DNA of 64,000 nucleotides from Parahoeflea halophila (lineage in GTDB: Bacteria > Pseudomonadota > Alphaproteobacteria > Rhizobiales > Rhizobiaceae), in NCBI RefSeq assembly GCF_900220985.1, contig NZ_OCPC01000002.1, positions 558,001 to 622,000 on the forward strand. The letters are read 5' to 3'. Positions 53,881 to 63,750 of the stretch are shown here, piece by piece. Each line of letters starts with the position of its first letter. Positions within the stretch are counted from its first letter, which is position 1. A program made the translations under genes and the position numbers. The notes beneath the pieces are model-generated. The model saw nothing but the letters and a program-made list of their open reading frames with translations, was not told the DNA's origin and made no database searches.

Positions 53881-55220
53881 CGCCGATGGGGTCCCAATTC
53901 GAAAGCTGGGGCAGGGTACGGCGAAATCCGCGGGCAGCCGCGCAGGTGGAGCAGTTCGATGCTGTGCGCCCGGACGGCTTTCTGCCCTTCGGCAATGGCC
54001 GTTCATACGGCGACAGCTGCCACAATGACCACGGCCATCTGCTGCCGATGCGGCCTGGCGCCGCCATCTGCGCCTTTGACCCGGACAGCGGAGTGTTGAG
54101 AGCCGATGCTGGCGTGCTGCTGTCGGAGATCCTGGCCCTGGTAATGCCCTACGGTTTCTTTCTCGAAGTCACGCCCGGAACCGCCCAGGTGACGCTTGGC
54201 GGCGCCATTGCCAATGATGTTCACGGCAAGAACCACCACCGGCGCGGCACCTTTGGCCGCTCGGTGGATAGCTTCACGCTGCTTGGCAGTGACGGGGTGC
54301 GCCGGACCTGTTCGCGCGACAGGAATTCGGCCCTGTTCGAGGCCACGATCGGTGGCATGGGGCTGACGGGCGTCATCGAACAGGCAACGATCCGGCTGAT
54401 GCGGGTGCCCTCCGCGAATGTGTGCCAGACCGCGTTCCGTTTTGCAGGCATCGACGGATATTTCGATGCGATCGACGACATTGATGCTCAGCATGAATAT
54501 TCCGTCGCCTGGATCGACCAGCTCGCCCGTGGCAGCAAGCTCGGCCGCGGCGTGCTGATGGCGGGCGACCATGCCGAGAACGGCGGTCCGGCGAAACCGC
54601 CCTCAGCGCCACGGTTGGCGGTACCGTTCTCCCCGCCGGTCAACCTGCTCAACCGGCTGACGCTCACCGCCTTCAACGAAATGTACTATGGCCGTGCGCC
54701 GAAGCAGCCTCGGACCGGTGTCGTCGGCTGGTCGTCCTACTTTCACCCGCTCGATGCGATCACCGGCTGGAACCGGCTCTATGGTCCGCGCGGCCTGTTC
54801 CAGCACCAGAGCGTCTACCCGGCCGGGACAGCGCGCGAGACCACCGTGGCGCTGATCGAGTGTGCCCAGAACCACGGGGCGGCGTCCTTCCTGACGGTGC
54901 TCAAACGCTTCGGCGAAGTTCCGTCGCCGGGCCTGATGTCGTTTCCCAGGCCCGGTTTCACCCTGACGCTCGATTTCGCCAATTCCGGCGAACGGACGCT
55001 AAGGATGCTGGACGCACTCGACGAGATCGTGATTGCGGCAGGTGGCGCGCTCAACCCCTACAAGGACCAGCGAATGTCGGCGCGAATGTTCGAGGCCTCG
55101 TTCCCGCACTGGCGGGAGATGGAAGCTATGCGCGATCCGGCCCTGATGTCGGATTTCTGGCGCAGGACCGCCATGGCGCTGGAACCCCGGCAGAGCGGCA
55201 GGCAGGCCGCCGGCGCCTGA
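53877..55220 (+). CDS. DprE1-like FAD-dependent oxidoreductase
   Basis: 447 residues of the vanillyl-alcohol-oxidase FAD fold. PFGNGRSYGDSCHN, VTLGGAIANDVHGKNHHRRG, IGGMGLTGVIEQATI and YFHPLDAITGWNRLYGP align with decaprenylphosphoryl-ribose 2'-oxidase DprE1. The active-site Lys is kept (PYKDQR). The Cys that is the benzothiazinone target in mycobacteria is Thr364 here. It would oxidise a polyprenyl-phosphoryl ribose at C2. No DprE2-type reductase follows in this window. Confidence 0.87.
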   Translation: MTPMGSQFESWGRVRRNPRAAAQVEQFDAVRPDGFLPFGNGRSYGDSCHNDHGHLLPMRPGAAICAFDPDSGVLRADAGVLLSEILALVMPYGFFLEVTPGTAQVTLGGAIANDVHGKNHHRRGTFGRSVDSFTLLGSDGVRRTCSRDRNSALFEATIGGMGLTGVIEQATIRLMRVPSANVCQTAFRFAGIDGYFDAIDDIDAQHEYSVAWIDQLARGSKLGRGVLMAGDHAENGGPAKPPSAPRLAVPFSPPVNLLNRLTLTAFNEMYYGRAPKQPRTGVVGWSSYFHPLDAITGWNRLYGPRGLFQHQSVYPAGTARETTVALIECAQNHGAASFLTVLKRFGEVPSPGLMSFPRPGFTLTLDFANSGERTLRMLDALDEIVIAAGGALNPYKDQRMSARMFEASFPHWREMEAMRDPALMSDFWRRTAMALEPRQSGRQAAGA

Positions 55221-55370
55221 TACCCTTCATGGGTCTCAAGCGCCTTGTCGCCATCCCTGCGCGAACCGGGCTGCCCCGCTTGCCAGCATGGCCGCGGCTG
55301 ACTAAGTGATGAGGCCGAGCCGGGTCAGCCTGATCCAGAGTCCGGCTCCAACCACGAAGGACCTCGACCA

Positions 55371-56360
55371 ATGTCGCGAATTTCCGTCATCGGCACCGGA
55401 GCCTGGGGAACCGCGCTGGCTGCTGCCTTCACCCGCCAGGGCCACGATGTGCGCCTGTGGGGCCGCAATGCGGCCACCTGCGAGGAAATCTCCCGGCAGC
55501 ACAGCAATCAGGCCTATCTCGGCGATGCCCGGCTTCCCGAAAGCCTGACGGCAACGCCCGATATGACAGTGGCGCTGGAAGATGCCGAGATCGTTCTATT
55601 CGTCGCGCCCGCCCAGTCGACCGGCGATGTCGCGGCCCAGGCCACGGCGCATCTGCCGCAAGACGCGGTGCTGATCGCCTGCGCCAAGGGCATCGACAAC
55701 CGCACCGGCCAGACCCAGAGCGAGGTGATCGGCGAAAAGCTGCCCGATCACGTCGTCGGGGTGCTTTCTGGCCCGAGCTTTGCCGCCGACGTGGTGCGCG
55801 GCCTGCCCACGGCGCTGACGCTGGCACTTCCCGAGCAGGAGATGGCGCAGGCCCTGGCGCAGGAGCTTTCGGGCGACGCCATCCGGCTTTATGCCTCCGA
55901 TGACACCATCGGCGCCCAGATCGGCGGTTCGCTCAAGAACGTGATGGCGATTGCGGTCGGGATCTGCCGTGGCGGCGGCATGGGCGCAAGTGCCGAAGCG
56001 GCGCTGATCACCAGGGGTTACGCCGAGCTGGTGCGGCTGGGTGTGGCCATGGGCGCCCGGCCCGAAACCCTGATGGGTCTGTCCGGCCTCGGCGACCTGG
56101 TGCTGACCTGTTCGTCGGAACTGTCACGCAATTTCGCCTATGGCATCGCGGTTGGCCGCGGCCAGGATGTGTCCGGGCTGAAGCTGGCGGAAGGCGTCCA
56201 CACGGTGTCGATCGCCAACGAGATTGCCGCCAGGCATGCGATCTCCTGCCCGGTGATGCAGACCGCCGGACTGGTCCTGTCTGGCCGGATGTCGGCTGAC
56301 AAGGCCCGCACCACGCTGATGTCGCGCCCGATCAAGGCCGAACACCCTGAAACCCGTTGA
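55371..56360 (+). CDS. gpsA: Glycerol-3-phosphate dehydrogenase [NAD(P)+]
   Basis: 329 residues. NAD(P) motif ISVIGTGAWGTALAAAFTRQ, the substrate region GVLSGPSFAADVVRGLPTAL, catalytic Lys region GGSLKNVMAIAVGICRG and GLSGLGDLVLTCSSELSRN are all present. It makes sn-glycerol-3-phosphate for phospholipids in the cytoplasm. It lies 150 bp after the DprE1-like gene and probably has its own promoter; no functional link to it is obvious. Confidence 0.94.
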   Translation: MSRISVIGTGAWGTALAAAFTRQGHDVRLWGRNAATCEEISRQHSNQAYLGDARLPESLTATPDMTVALEDAEIVLFVAPAQSTGDVAAQATAHLPQDAVLIACAKGIDNRTGQTQSEVIGEKLPDHVVGVLSGPSFAADVVRGLPTALTLALPEQEMAQALAQELSGDAIRLYASDDTIGAQIGGSLKNVMAIAVGICRGGGMGASAEAALITRGYAELVRLGVAMGARPETLMGLSGLGDLVLTCSSELSRNFAYGIAVGRGQDVSGLKLAEGVHTVSIANEIAARHAISCPVMQTAGLVLSGRMSADKARTTLMSRPIKAEHPETR

Positions 56361-56518
56361 TCAAGCCTTGTGTCCACGCACTCGGACGCGGCATATCGGA
56401 GACCCGGACATGCAATGAACCGCAGGAGAGGAATTTTCACTTTTTCCGGTTTCAATGAATTTATCCAGTAAACGGCCCGGCGACGATGCCCGAGCGGCCG
56501 CGCAATTCGGAGAATACA

Positions 56519-58768
56519 ATGGTCTCAAGCCATAGCATCACGCCCGTCATCCTGTGCGGCGGTGCAGGATCCAGGCTCTGGCCGATGTCACGGGATTCAA
56601 AGCCGAAGCAGTTCCACAAGCTGGTCAACGACAAGACCCTGCTGACCAACACGCTCGAGCGCGTCGACCACAGGGGGGAGGGTCTGCGTTACCTGCCGAC
56701 CCGTGTTGTCGGCGGGATCGCCTTCGAGGCGCTGCTGACAGAGCAGGGCGAGACCAGCAGTGTCGAGGTCGAGCGCTATGTGCTCGAGCCGTTGATCCGC
56801 GACACGGCGGCGGCGATTGCGGCGGCGATCGCCGACCTGGCCGAGACCGATCCCGACAGGATGGTGCTGGTGCTGCCGTCCGATCACCAGATTTCCGACG
56901 CTGCCGCCTTTTATGACGTGGTCCGGACCGGCGCCCGGGCGCTGTCGGCCCGTGGCGGCATCATGACCATCGGCATTGCGCCGACCCGGCCTGAAACCCA
57001 GTATGGCTATATCGAGCGCGGTGATGGCAACGGGCCGGTCTATGGCGTGTCGCGGTTCCGTGAAAAGCCCGATCTCGAGACCGCCGAGACCTTTTTGCGC
57101 TCGGGCCGGTTTTTCTGGAATGCCGGCATCTTCATGTTCCGCGCCGGTGAAATGGGCGCGGAGCTCGCCCGGCAGCAGCCTGAGGTCTGGGCCCAGGCAA
57201 AACTGGCCGTCGAGCGCGCCGAAGTCGAGGGCAAATGCTACCGTCTGGATGAGGAGGCCTTTGCCGCCAGCCCGAAGATCTCGATCGATTACGCGGTGAT
57301 GGAGAATGCGCCCAGCATCGGCGTGGTCGCCGCCAGCTTCGACTGGAACGACCTGGGCTCGTGGAACCAGCTGCATGACGGTTCGCCGCTGGATGCTCAG
57401 GGCAATGCCCGCTTCGGCGATGTGCTGAGCATCGACGTCAACAACAGCTATCTGCGTTCCGAAGACCGGCTCCTGGCCGTCGCCGGTCTCGACAACATCA
57501 TCGTGGTCTCCCAGCCCGATGCGCTCCTGATCGTTCATCGCGACAAGTCGCATCTGGTCAAGGACATCGCCGGCCAGGTCAAACAGACCGGCGAATGGCC
57601 ACCGCTGGCCGTGGCGCATTCGGGTCGTCCGGTTCCCTCGCCGCGGGTGATCCGCAAATGGCTGTTCGAGACCGCCTTGCCGCTCTGGGCCGGTGCCGGT
57701 GTCGACCGGCAGCATGGCGGGGTTTTCGAGGCCCTCAACCATGACGGCACCCCGGCCGATCTGGGCTACAAGCGGCTCCGGGTACTGGCGCGTCAGATCT
57801 ACTGTTTTGCCAATGCGGAACTGCTGGGCTGGGACGGGGATGCGCGCGAGCTGCTTACCCATTGCTTCACCACGCTGACGGAGACCGGCTGGCATCCTGA
57901 TGGCGGATGGATCCACCTCTGGAACCCCGACGGCACGGTCAAGGATCCGCAGCGCGATACCTATGACCAGTGTTTCGTGCTGCTGGCGCTGGCCTGGCTG
58001 TGGAAGGCGACCAAATGGCCCGAGGCCCGGGTCTGGGCCGAACGCACCATCGCCTATATGGACGATCATCTGGTCGACCGCGCCAATGGCGGATTTTACG
58101 AATCCAGCCTGCGGCTCGATTACCGCCGTGCCAATCCGCACATGCACTACCTCGAGGCGATGCAGGCCTGGTACGAAGTCACCGGTGAGCGCGCCTTTCT
58201 CGACCGCGCCCAGACGGCGGTGGATCTGTTTACCTCGGTGTTCTTCAATCCCGAAAGCTGGAGCGTCACCGAGCACTTCGAGCGCGACTGGTCGGTGCGT
58301 CAGGACAAGCCGTCCCGTGTCGAGCCGGGGCACCACTATGAGTGGGTCTGGCTCCTGTTGCGCCAGGCTCGCTTTGCCGATCAGCCGGAACTGAAGGAAT
58401 ACTGCCGCAAACTCTATGCCACCAGCCACGCTTTCGGCCATGCCCGCGGCACCGACGCGGTCTGCGATTCAATGGCCCCCGACGGATCGGCGATGCTCGG
58501 CACGGCTCGGCTCTGGTGCCAGACCGAGGCGCTGAAAGCAGGGCTGTTGGCACGGGCGGAAGGCCTGCCGGGCGACGAGACCCTGTTCATCCGCATGCTC
58601 GATGTGATCTTCAACCGCTACCTGACGACTCCCGCCGCGGGCGGCTGGTACGATCAGATCGACCCCCACGGCCGTGTGATCTCCAAACACATGCCGACAA
58701 GCACGTTCTACCATGTGTTCTGCGCGCTGGTGGAGTATCTCAGGCATGAGGAAATGCTGTTGCCGTAA
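56519..58768 (+). CDS. Mannose-1-phosphate guanylyltransferase fused to an AGE-family sugar isomerase
   Basis: 749 residues. Residues 1-355 are the nucleotidyltransferase: PVILCGGAGSRLWPMSRDSK at 9-28, FREKPD at 180-185, and NAGIFMF. Residues about 378-745 are an (alpha/alpha)6 N-acylglucosamine 2-epimerase domain (HGGVFEALNHDG, NPHMHYLEAMQAWYEV, EPGHHYEWVWLL). Classical type II enzymes carry a cupin phosphomannose isomerase instead. The AGE domain may replace it or epimerise another hexose. The ATG at 56519 has GGAG eight bases upstream. With the next gene it gives GDP-mannose for polysaccharide synthesis. Confidence 0.9.
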   Translation: MVSSHSITPVILCGGAGSRLWPMSRDSKPKQFHKLVNDKTLLTNTLERVDHRGEGLRYLPTRVVGGIAFEALLTEQGETSSVEVERYVLEPLIRDTAAAIAAAIADLAETDPDRMVLVLPSDHQISDAAAFYDVVRTGARALSARGGIMTIGIAPTRPETQYGYIERGDGNGPVYGVSRFREKPDLETAETFLRSGRFFWNAGIFMFRAGEMGAELARQQPEVWAQAKLAVERAEVEGKCYRLDEEAFAASPKISIDYAVMENAPSIGVVAASFDWNDLGSWNQLHDGSPLDAQGNARFGDVLSIDVNNSYLRSEDRLLAVAGLDNIIVVSQPDALLIVHRDKSHLVKDIAGQVKQTGEWPPLAVAHSGRPVPSPRVIRKWLFETALPLWAGAGVDRQHGGVFEALNHDGTPADLGYKRLRVLARQIYCFANAELLGWDGDARELLTHCFTTLTETGWHPDGGWIHLWNPDGTVKDPQRDTYDQCFVLLALAWLWKATKWPEARVWAERTIAYMDDHLVDRANGGFYESSLRLDYRRANPHMHYLEAMQAWYEVTGERAFLDRAQTAVDLFTSVFFNPESWSVTEHFERDWSVRQDKPSRVEPGHHYEWVWLLLRQARFADQPELKEYCRKLYATSHAFGHARGTDAVCDSMAPDGSAMLGTARLWCQTEALKAGLLARAEGLPGDETLFIRMLDVIFNRYLTTPAAGGWYDQIDPHGRVISKHMPTSTFYHVFCALVEYLRHEEMLLP

Positions 58769-58851
58769 CCGTCAACCGAGGCGGGGGCTGCCCGTTGCGG
58801 TAGCGCGTTGTACGGTTGGAACAGCTGCATTCAATTAGGGGAGAGGCGAAC

Positions 58852-60267
58852 ATGGCTGCCAAATTCGGAACCAGCGGGCTTCGCGGCCTTGTCGGCGATC
58901 TGACCGACGGTACGGCGGCGGCGCATGCCCGCGCCTTTGCCCGTCACCTGAAATCCGCCGGTTTTGTGGGTGAGGGCGCAGCTGTCTTCATCGGCCGCGA
59001 CATGCGCGCCTCGAGCCCGGAGATTGCCGCCCAGTGCGCCGCAGCGCTGTTTACGGAAGGGCTTGAGCCGGTGGATTGCGGTGTTGTGCCCACCCCGGCG
59101 CTGGCGCTTCATGCCATGGGCGAGGGCGCGGCGGCGCTGATGGTCACCGGATCGCACATTCCCGACGACCGAAACGGGGTCAAGTTCTACCGCCCGGACG
59201 GCGAGATCGACAAGACTGACGAGGCGGCGATTTCAGACCTTGCACCTGAGTGTCGCAGGGCTCAGGCGACGCCGCGGCGGATGCGGGACGGCTCACGCGA
59301 AGTCACGACCGGCTTCATTGAACGCTACCGCGGCTTTGCGCCCGACGGCTTGTTGCGCGGGATGCGCATTGGTCTTTATGAGCACAGCTCTGCGGCGAGC
59401 GGGTGCCTGGCCGCCATTCTCGAGGCTGCTGAAGCCGAAGTGGTGCGGCTCGGCAAATCCGATGTCTTCATTCCGGTCGATACCGAGGCGGTCTCCGATG
59501 AGACACGGCGACTGGCTGCAGGCTGGGTCGATTCCGAAAAACTCGACGCGCTGGTGTCGGCCGATGGCGATGGTGACCGGCCTTTGGTCGTCGACGAGAA
59601 AGGCCAGGTGATCAGGGGCGACGCGCTGGGGCTGATCGTGGCGCGCTATCTCGGTGCCGATGCGGTCGTGACCCCGGTGACCTCGAATTCGGGCATCGAG
59701 CGCGGCTGCCAGGCCGAGGTCAGCCGCACCAGGGTCGGCTCGCCCTTCGTCATTGCCGGCATGACTGAGGCGCTGGCCGAGGGCCGGCAGCGGGTGATAG
59801 GCTTCGAGGCCAATGGCGGCGTGCTGACCGGCAACCCCATCAAGGCGGGTGCTGTGGCACTTGACGCGCTGCCGACACGCGACAGTGCCTTGCCGATCCT
59901 CTGCGCTCTCGCCGCCGCGCGTGTCGCGGGTCACTCCCTGTCGGCCCATGTCTCCGATCTCAGGCTGCCGGTCGCCGCCAGTGACCGGATCGAAAATTTC
60001 CCCACCGCAACCAGCCAGGCCCTGGTTGCCGGGCTGTCCAATGATGCCGCGGCGCGGGACACGTTCTTCGAGCCGCTCGGCACAGTGGCAAACACCGATC
60101 TTACGGACGGTCTCAGGGTGACGCTGGAAGGCGGTGAAATCATCCACCTGCGTCCGTCGGGCAATGCCCCGGAGCTCCGGGTTTACAGCGAGGCCGAAAC
60201 CGAGGCCCAGGCGCACGAAGTGATCGAAAGGACCATTGCCCGGATCAGGCAGTACACCTCCACATAG
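58852..60267 (+). CDS. Phosphomannomutase
   Basis: 471 residues of the alpha-D-phosphohexomutase family. Catalytic serine loop VTGSHIPDDRNGVKFY (Ser101), metal loop DGDGDR (238-243), sugar-binding GFEANGGVL and phosphate-binding RPSGNAPELRVYSE are all visible. It interconverts mannose-6-phosphate and mannose-1-phosphate, feeding the guanylyltransferase encoded 83 bp upstream. The ATG at 58852 is supported by GGGGAGAGG upstream. Glucose or glucosamine phosphates are less likely from the loop sequence. Confidence 0.9.
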   Translation: MAAKFGTSGLRGLVGDLTDGTAAAHARAFARHLKSAGFVGEGAAVFIGRDMRASSPEIAAQCAAALFTEGLEPVDCGVVPTPALALHAMGEGAAALMVTGSHIPDDRNGVKFYRPDGEIDKTDEAAISDLAPECRRAQATPRRMRDGSREVTTGFIERYRGFAPDGLLRGMRIGLYEHSSAASGCLAAILEAAEAEVVRLGKSDVFIPVDTEAVSDETRRLAAGWVDSEKLDALVSADGDGDRPLVVDEKGQVIRGDALGLIVARYLGADAVVTPVTSNSGIERGCQAEVSRTRVGSPFVIAGMTEALAEGRQRVIGFEANGGVLTGNPIKAGAVALDALPTRDSALPILCALAAARVAGHSLSAHVSDLRLPVAASDRIENFPTATSQALVAGLSNDAAARDTFFEPLGTVANTDLTDGLRVTLEGGEIIHLRPSGNAPELRVYSEAETEAQAHEVIERTIARIRQYTST

Positions 60268-60312
60268 TCTGCCGCAGCCGGTAACCGGAACCCCGTCGGC
60301 CTTTCGCAAGCC

Positions 60313-62205
60313 TCAAAATCTCGGCATGCCCTTGGGCCGCATGTGCCGCTTTTGCGCGGCGATGCGGAACTGGGCATTGGCGGCACCATAGCCGCGGTAG
60401 CCGCCGCGCCGCTCGACGATCTCGAAGAAGAAGCCCTCTCCGAAGCCGGGAGAATAGAGCTGGAAATACTCGCCGTGCTCGTCGCGGTCATACAGCGCGT
60501 GCGCCTGTTTCAGCCGCTCGATGAAAGCGCTGTCGAGATCGAACCGGGCCTCGAGATCGTCGTAATAATTGGCCGAGATCTCAAGCGGCTGAAACCCGTT
60601 TGCGGTAAGTGCCGCGGCGGTGGCGAAGATGTCCCTGGTTTCAAAGGCCAGGTGCTGCACGGCGGATCCGAACCGCTCGGCGATGAAGTGCCCTGCAAGG
60701 GTACGGCGGTTTTCCGCCCCGTTCAGCGTGATCCGGAGCGAGCCGTCCGCGTTTTCGATTGCCTGACTGCGCACCAGTCCTGCCGGGTCGACCACATCGA
60801 CCATCGGGGTTTTCCCGGTCTCGAAGATCGAGGTGTAGAACAGAAGCGAGGTCAGCATCTCCTCGTAATTCATGGTCTGGGCGACGTGGTCGATGCGTGT
60901 CAGCCCGACACTAGCGGCGCTCTGCTGACCGGTCACCGGGCGGAACTCGATGTCCCAGACCTCGGCCAGATCGCTCTCTTCGTCGATGAAATGAATGAGC
61001 CCGCCGCCCAGCCCGCGGATCGCCGGAATCTTCAGCTCGCCCGGGCCGACCGGCTGGTCGAAGGGTTCGGCATCCAGCGCCTTGGCCCGTTCCACGGTGG
61101 CCGCCGCATTCTCGACCCTGAGCCCGATGTCGCAGACATTCATGCCGTGAACCACATGCGAGGCATGGGCAAAGCCGTCCCGTTCGGTGTTGATGACGAT
61201 GTTGATCTCGCCCTGCCGCCACAGATCGACATCCTTGGACACATGCCGCCGCGCGCGCTCGAAGCCGAGCCTGTGCAACAATGTGCCGAGCTCCCTGGCT
61301 TCCTCCTCGTCGGCGGCGAACTCGACGAATTCGACGCCGCTGACCGCGATCCGGTCGGGCATGTCCGGGGGTGCGATCCTGATGTCCGGTTCGGCGCGGC
61401 GCACCCGGTCCATCAGGTAGAGCAGCGAACGGTGCCCGTCGACGGAGATGAATTTCGGCGATCCGCCTCGGAACTGGTCGTTGAAGATTTCCAGCGACAG
61501 AGTCCCGTCATAGCCGGTGGCGGCAACCGCGCGCATGAATCCGAGCACGTCCAGATCGCCTTCGCCCGGCATGTTGCGGAAATGCCGGCTCCAGTAGAGC
61601 AGGTCCATGTCGATCTTCGGCGCGTCCGCAAGCTGCACGAAGAAGATCTTGTCGCCCGGGATCGAGCGGATCGTCTCCGGATCGATCTTGCGCGCCAGCG
61701 TGTGAAACGAATCGAGAATGATGCCGACATTGGCATGGTCCGCCCGCCGCACGATTTCCCAGGCGTCGCGGTGATCATTGACATGCCGGCCCCAGGCCAG
61801 TGCTTCGTAGCCGACGCGGATACCGCGTTTGACGGCGCGCTCGCCAAGCTCGTGAAAATCCCTTGCGGCGCGGTCGATGCCGCCGAGCGAGGCGGGCGAG
61901 ACATTCGAGCAGATCAGCATGAGGTCGGTGCCCAGTTCGCCCATCAGGTCGAACTTGCGCTCGGCACGATCAAACACCTTGGCTCGCTGCGGCTCAGGCA
62001 TGCCCTCGAAATCGCGGAATGGCTGGAACAGCGAGATCTCCAGGCCGTGGTCGCGCACCATCTGGCCGACATCGCGCGGGCTGCCGTCATAGGCCAGGAA
62101 ATCATTCTCGAAAATCTCGACGCCGTGAAACCCCGCCTCGGCAATTGCCGCGAGTTTCTCGCGCAGATCACCGGCAATAGAGACTGTGGCGATGGCTGTT
62201 TTCAT
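60313..62205 (-). CDS. quiC: Bifunctional TIM-barrel / VOC enzyme, 3-dehydroshikimate dehydratase (QuiC-like)
   Basis: 630 residues. The N-terminal 280 form a xylose-isomerase-like TIM barrel (KLAAIAEAGFHGVEIFENDF, NVGIILDSFHTLA, TLSLEIFNDQFRGG) that in QuiC makes protocatechuate from 3-dehydroshikimate. The C-terminal 340 contain two VOC (HPPD-like) modules, with HVAQTMNYEEMLTSLLFY and HLAFETRDIFATAAAL, and metal-ligand-like His and Glu residues near VQHLAF and GFFFEIVERRGG. The fusion is typical of proteobacterial QuiC1. Located 38 bp downstream of tctA on the same strand, so it may use a solute imported by that transporter. Confidence 0.88.
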   Translation of the reverse strand: MKTAIATVSIAGDLREKLAAIAEAGFHGVEIFENDFLAYDGSPRDVGQMVRDHGLEISLFQPFRDFEGMPEPQRAKVFDRAERKFDLMGELGTDLMLICSNVSPASLGGIDRAARDFHELGERAVKRGIRVGYEALAWGRHVNDHRDAWEIVRRADHANVGIILDSFHTLARKIDPETIRSIPGDKIFFVQLADAPKIDMDLLYWSRHFRNMPGEGDLDVLGFMRAVAATGYDGTLSLEIFNDQFRGGSPKFISVDGHRSLLYLMDRVRRAEPDIRIAPPDMPDRIAVSGVEFVEFAADEEEARELGTLLHRLGFERARRHVSKDVDLWRQGEINIVINTERDGFAHASHVVHGMNVCDIGLRVENAAATVERAKALDAEPFDQPVGPGELKIPAIRGLGGGLIHFIDEESDLAEVWDIEFRPVTGQQSAASVGLTRIDHVAQTMNYEEMLTSLLFYTSIFETGKTPMVDVVDPAGLVRSQAIENADGSLRITLNGAENRRTLAGHFIAERFGSAVQHLAFETRDIFATAAALTANGFQPLEISANYYDDLEARFDLDSAFIERLKQAHALYDRDEHGEYFQLYSPGFGEGFFFEIVERRGGYRGYGAANAQFRIAAQKRHMRPKGMPRF

Positions 62206-62243
62206 GGGTCAGTCATCCTCTTCGGGCCGCACCGGTCTCATCG

Positions 62244-63749
62244 TCAGTTCTGCTTCCGTATCGACTTGCGCAGCCATGGCCAGAGCGGGGTCTGCGAGAC
62301 GATCATCAGGACGAAAGCGATCGACAGGATCAGCGAGATCGGATGCGAGACGAAATTCCAGAAGAATTCGCCGATGTCACCGCGCGCGCCGATCATCGCC
62401 CGCCGGTAGTTGGAATCCATCATCGGCCCGAGAATCACCCCCAGAATGATCGGCCCGACCTGGAAGCCGTAGGTCTTGAGGAAATAGCCCAGCACGCCGA
62501 ACAAGAGCATCCAGTAGATGTGAACCGGGTTGTTCTCGATGGCATAGGTGCCGACAGCCGAGAGCACGATGATCAGCGGGATCAGGATCGCCTTGGGGCA
62601 TTCGACGATCTTGGTGAACAGCCGGGTCCCGGTCAGCCCGAAGATCAGCAGAAAGATGTTGGCAAGCGCCAGATTGCCGACGGTGAACCAGAACAGATGC
62701 GGCGTTTCCACCAGCATCAGCGGGCCGGGCTTCAGCCCGTGGATGAACAGCGCGCCGATGATCACGGCGGTCACCGCATCGCCCGGAATGCCGAGCGTCA
62801 GCATTGGAATGAACGCGCCGCCCACGGCTGCATTGTTGGCGGCTTCAGGTGCGACGAGGCCTTCCTTGGCGCCTTCGCCAAACGGAACCTCCGGCTCCTT
62901 GACGCTGCGCCGCGCATCATCATAGGCCAGAAGTGCCGCGATATCGCCGCCGGTGCCGGGCAGCGCGCCGATGATCGTGCCGATGCCGGAAGCGCGGACC
63001 GCGAGCCAGAAATAGCGCTTGATGTCGGAGAGCCGCGGGATCACCCGGTCGATCTTCTGCTTGATGGCCGGCACATCGAGCGTCTGCAGCTGCACAAGCG
63101 CTTCGGCGACGCCGAAAAAGCCGATCATCGCGGCGATGTAGGGAATGCCGCCCATCAGCGAGATCGAGCCGAAGGTGAAGCGGCCCTCCGCCGTCATCGG
63201 GTCAAGCCCGACCATGCCGATCAGCACGCCGAGCGCGCCGGCAAAAGCACCCTTGGCAAAGCTCTCGCCCGACAGGGTTCCGACCAGCAGAATGCCGATC
63301 AGTCCGAGCAGAAGGTAATCACGGGAATTGAACATCAGCGCGAAGCTGGAGATCACCGGCGCAAACATCGCCAGGGCGGCAATGCCGATAAAACCGCCAA
63401 ACACCGACATCACCGTGGTCAGCCCGATCGCTTCCCCGGCTTCGCCGCGCCTGGCCATCGGGTAGCCGTCGATCGCGGTCGCAATCGCGCTCGGTGCGCC
63501 GGGAATGTTGAGCAGGATGGCCGTGCGCGACCCGCCGTAAACGCCGCCCATGAAGACACCGGCGATCAGCGCCAGAGCGTCATTGACCGGCCATTTGAAA
63601 GTGAACGAAATCAGGATCGAGGTCGCCATCGTCACCGACAGGCCTGGGATGGCACCGACATAGATTCCGGCCAGCGTACCGGACGCCGTCAGCAGCAGCA
63701 GCCAGGGATCCAGCCAGGAAATGCCGAAATTCGAAAACGCCTCGAGCAT
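62244..63749 (-). CDS. tctA: Tripartite tricarboxylate transporter permease, large subunit
   Basis: 501 residues with about twelve helices. GAIPGLSVTMATSILISFTF, GGVYGGSRTAILLNIPGAPS, GALPGTGGDIAALLAYDDAR and ALFIHGLKPGPLM are TctA signatures. Forms the secondary transport channel with TctB, using a periplasmic TctC-type binding protein that should lie outside the window. Given quiC next door, quinate, shikimate or another hydroxy acid is a plausible substrate, along with citrate. Confidence 0.93.
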   Translation of the reverse strand: MLEAFSNFGISWLDPWLLLLTASGTLAGIYVGAIPGLSVTMATSILISFTFKWPVNDALALIAGVFMGGVYGGSRTAILLNIPGAPSAIATAIDGYPMARRGEAGEAIGLTTVMSVFGGFIGIAALAMFAPVISSFALMFNSRDYLLLGLIGILLVGTLSGESFAKGAFAGALGVLIGMVGLDPMTAEGRFTFGSISLMGGIPYIAAMIGFFGVAEALVQLQTLDVPAIKQKIDRVIPRLSDIKRYFWLAVRASGIGTIIGALPGTGGDIAALLAYDDARRSVKEPEVPFGEGAKEGLVAPEAANNAAVGGAFIPMLTLGIPGDAVTAVIIGALFIHGLKPGPLMLVETPHLFWFTVGNLALANIFLLIFGLTGTRLFTKIVECPKAILIPLIIVLSAVGTYAIENNPVHIYWMLLFGVLGYFLKTYGFQVGPIILGVILGPMMDSNYRRAMIGARGDIGEFFWNFVSHPISLILSIAFVLMIVSQTPLWPWLRKSIRKQN

Positions 63750-63750
63750 G

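Noticed and set aside
56597-58441. Open frame of 614 codons on the minus strand
   Set aside because: Antisense of the guanylyltransferase-AGE fusion gene, with shadow composition.
60343-62409. Open frame of 688 codons on the plus strand
   Set aside because: Antisense of quiC; no domain and no ribosome site.
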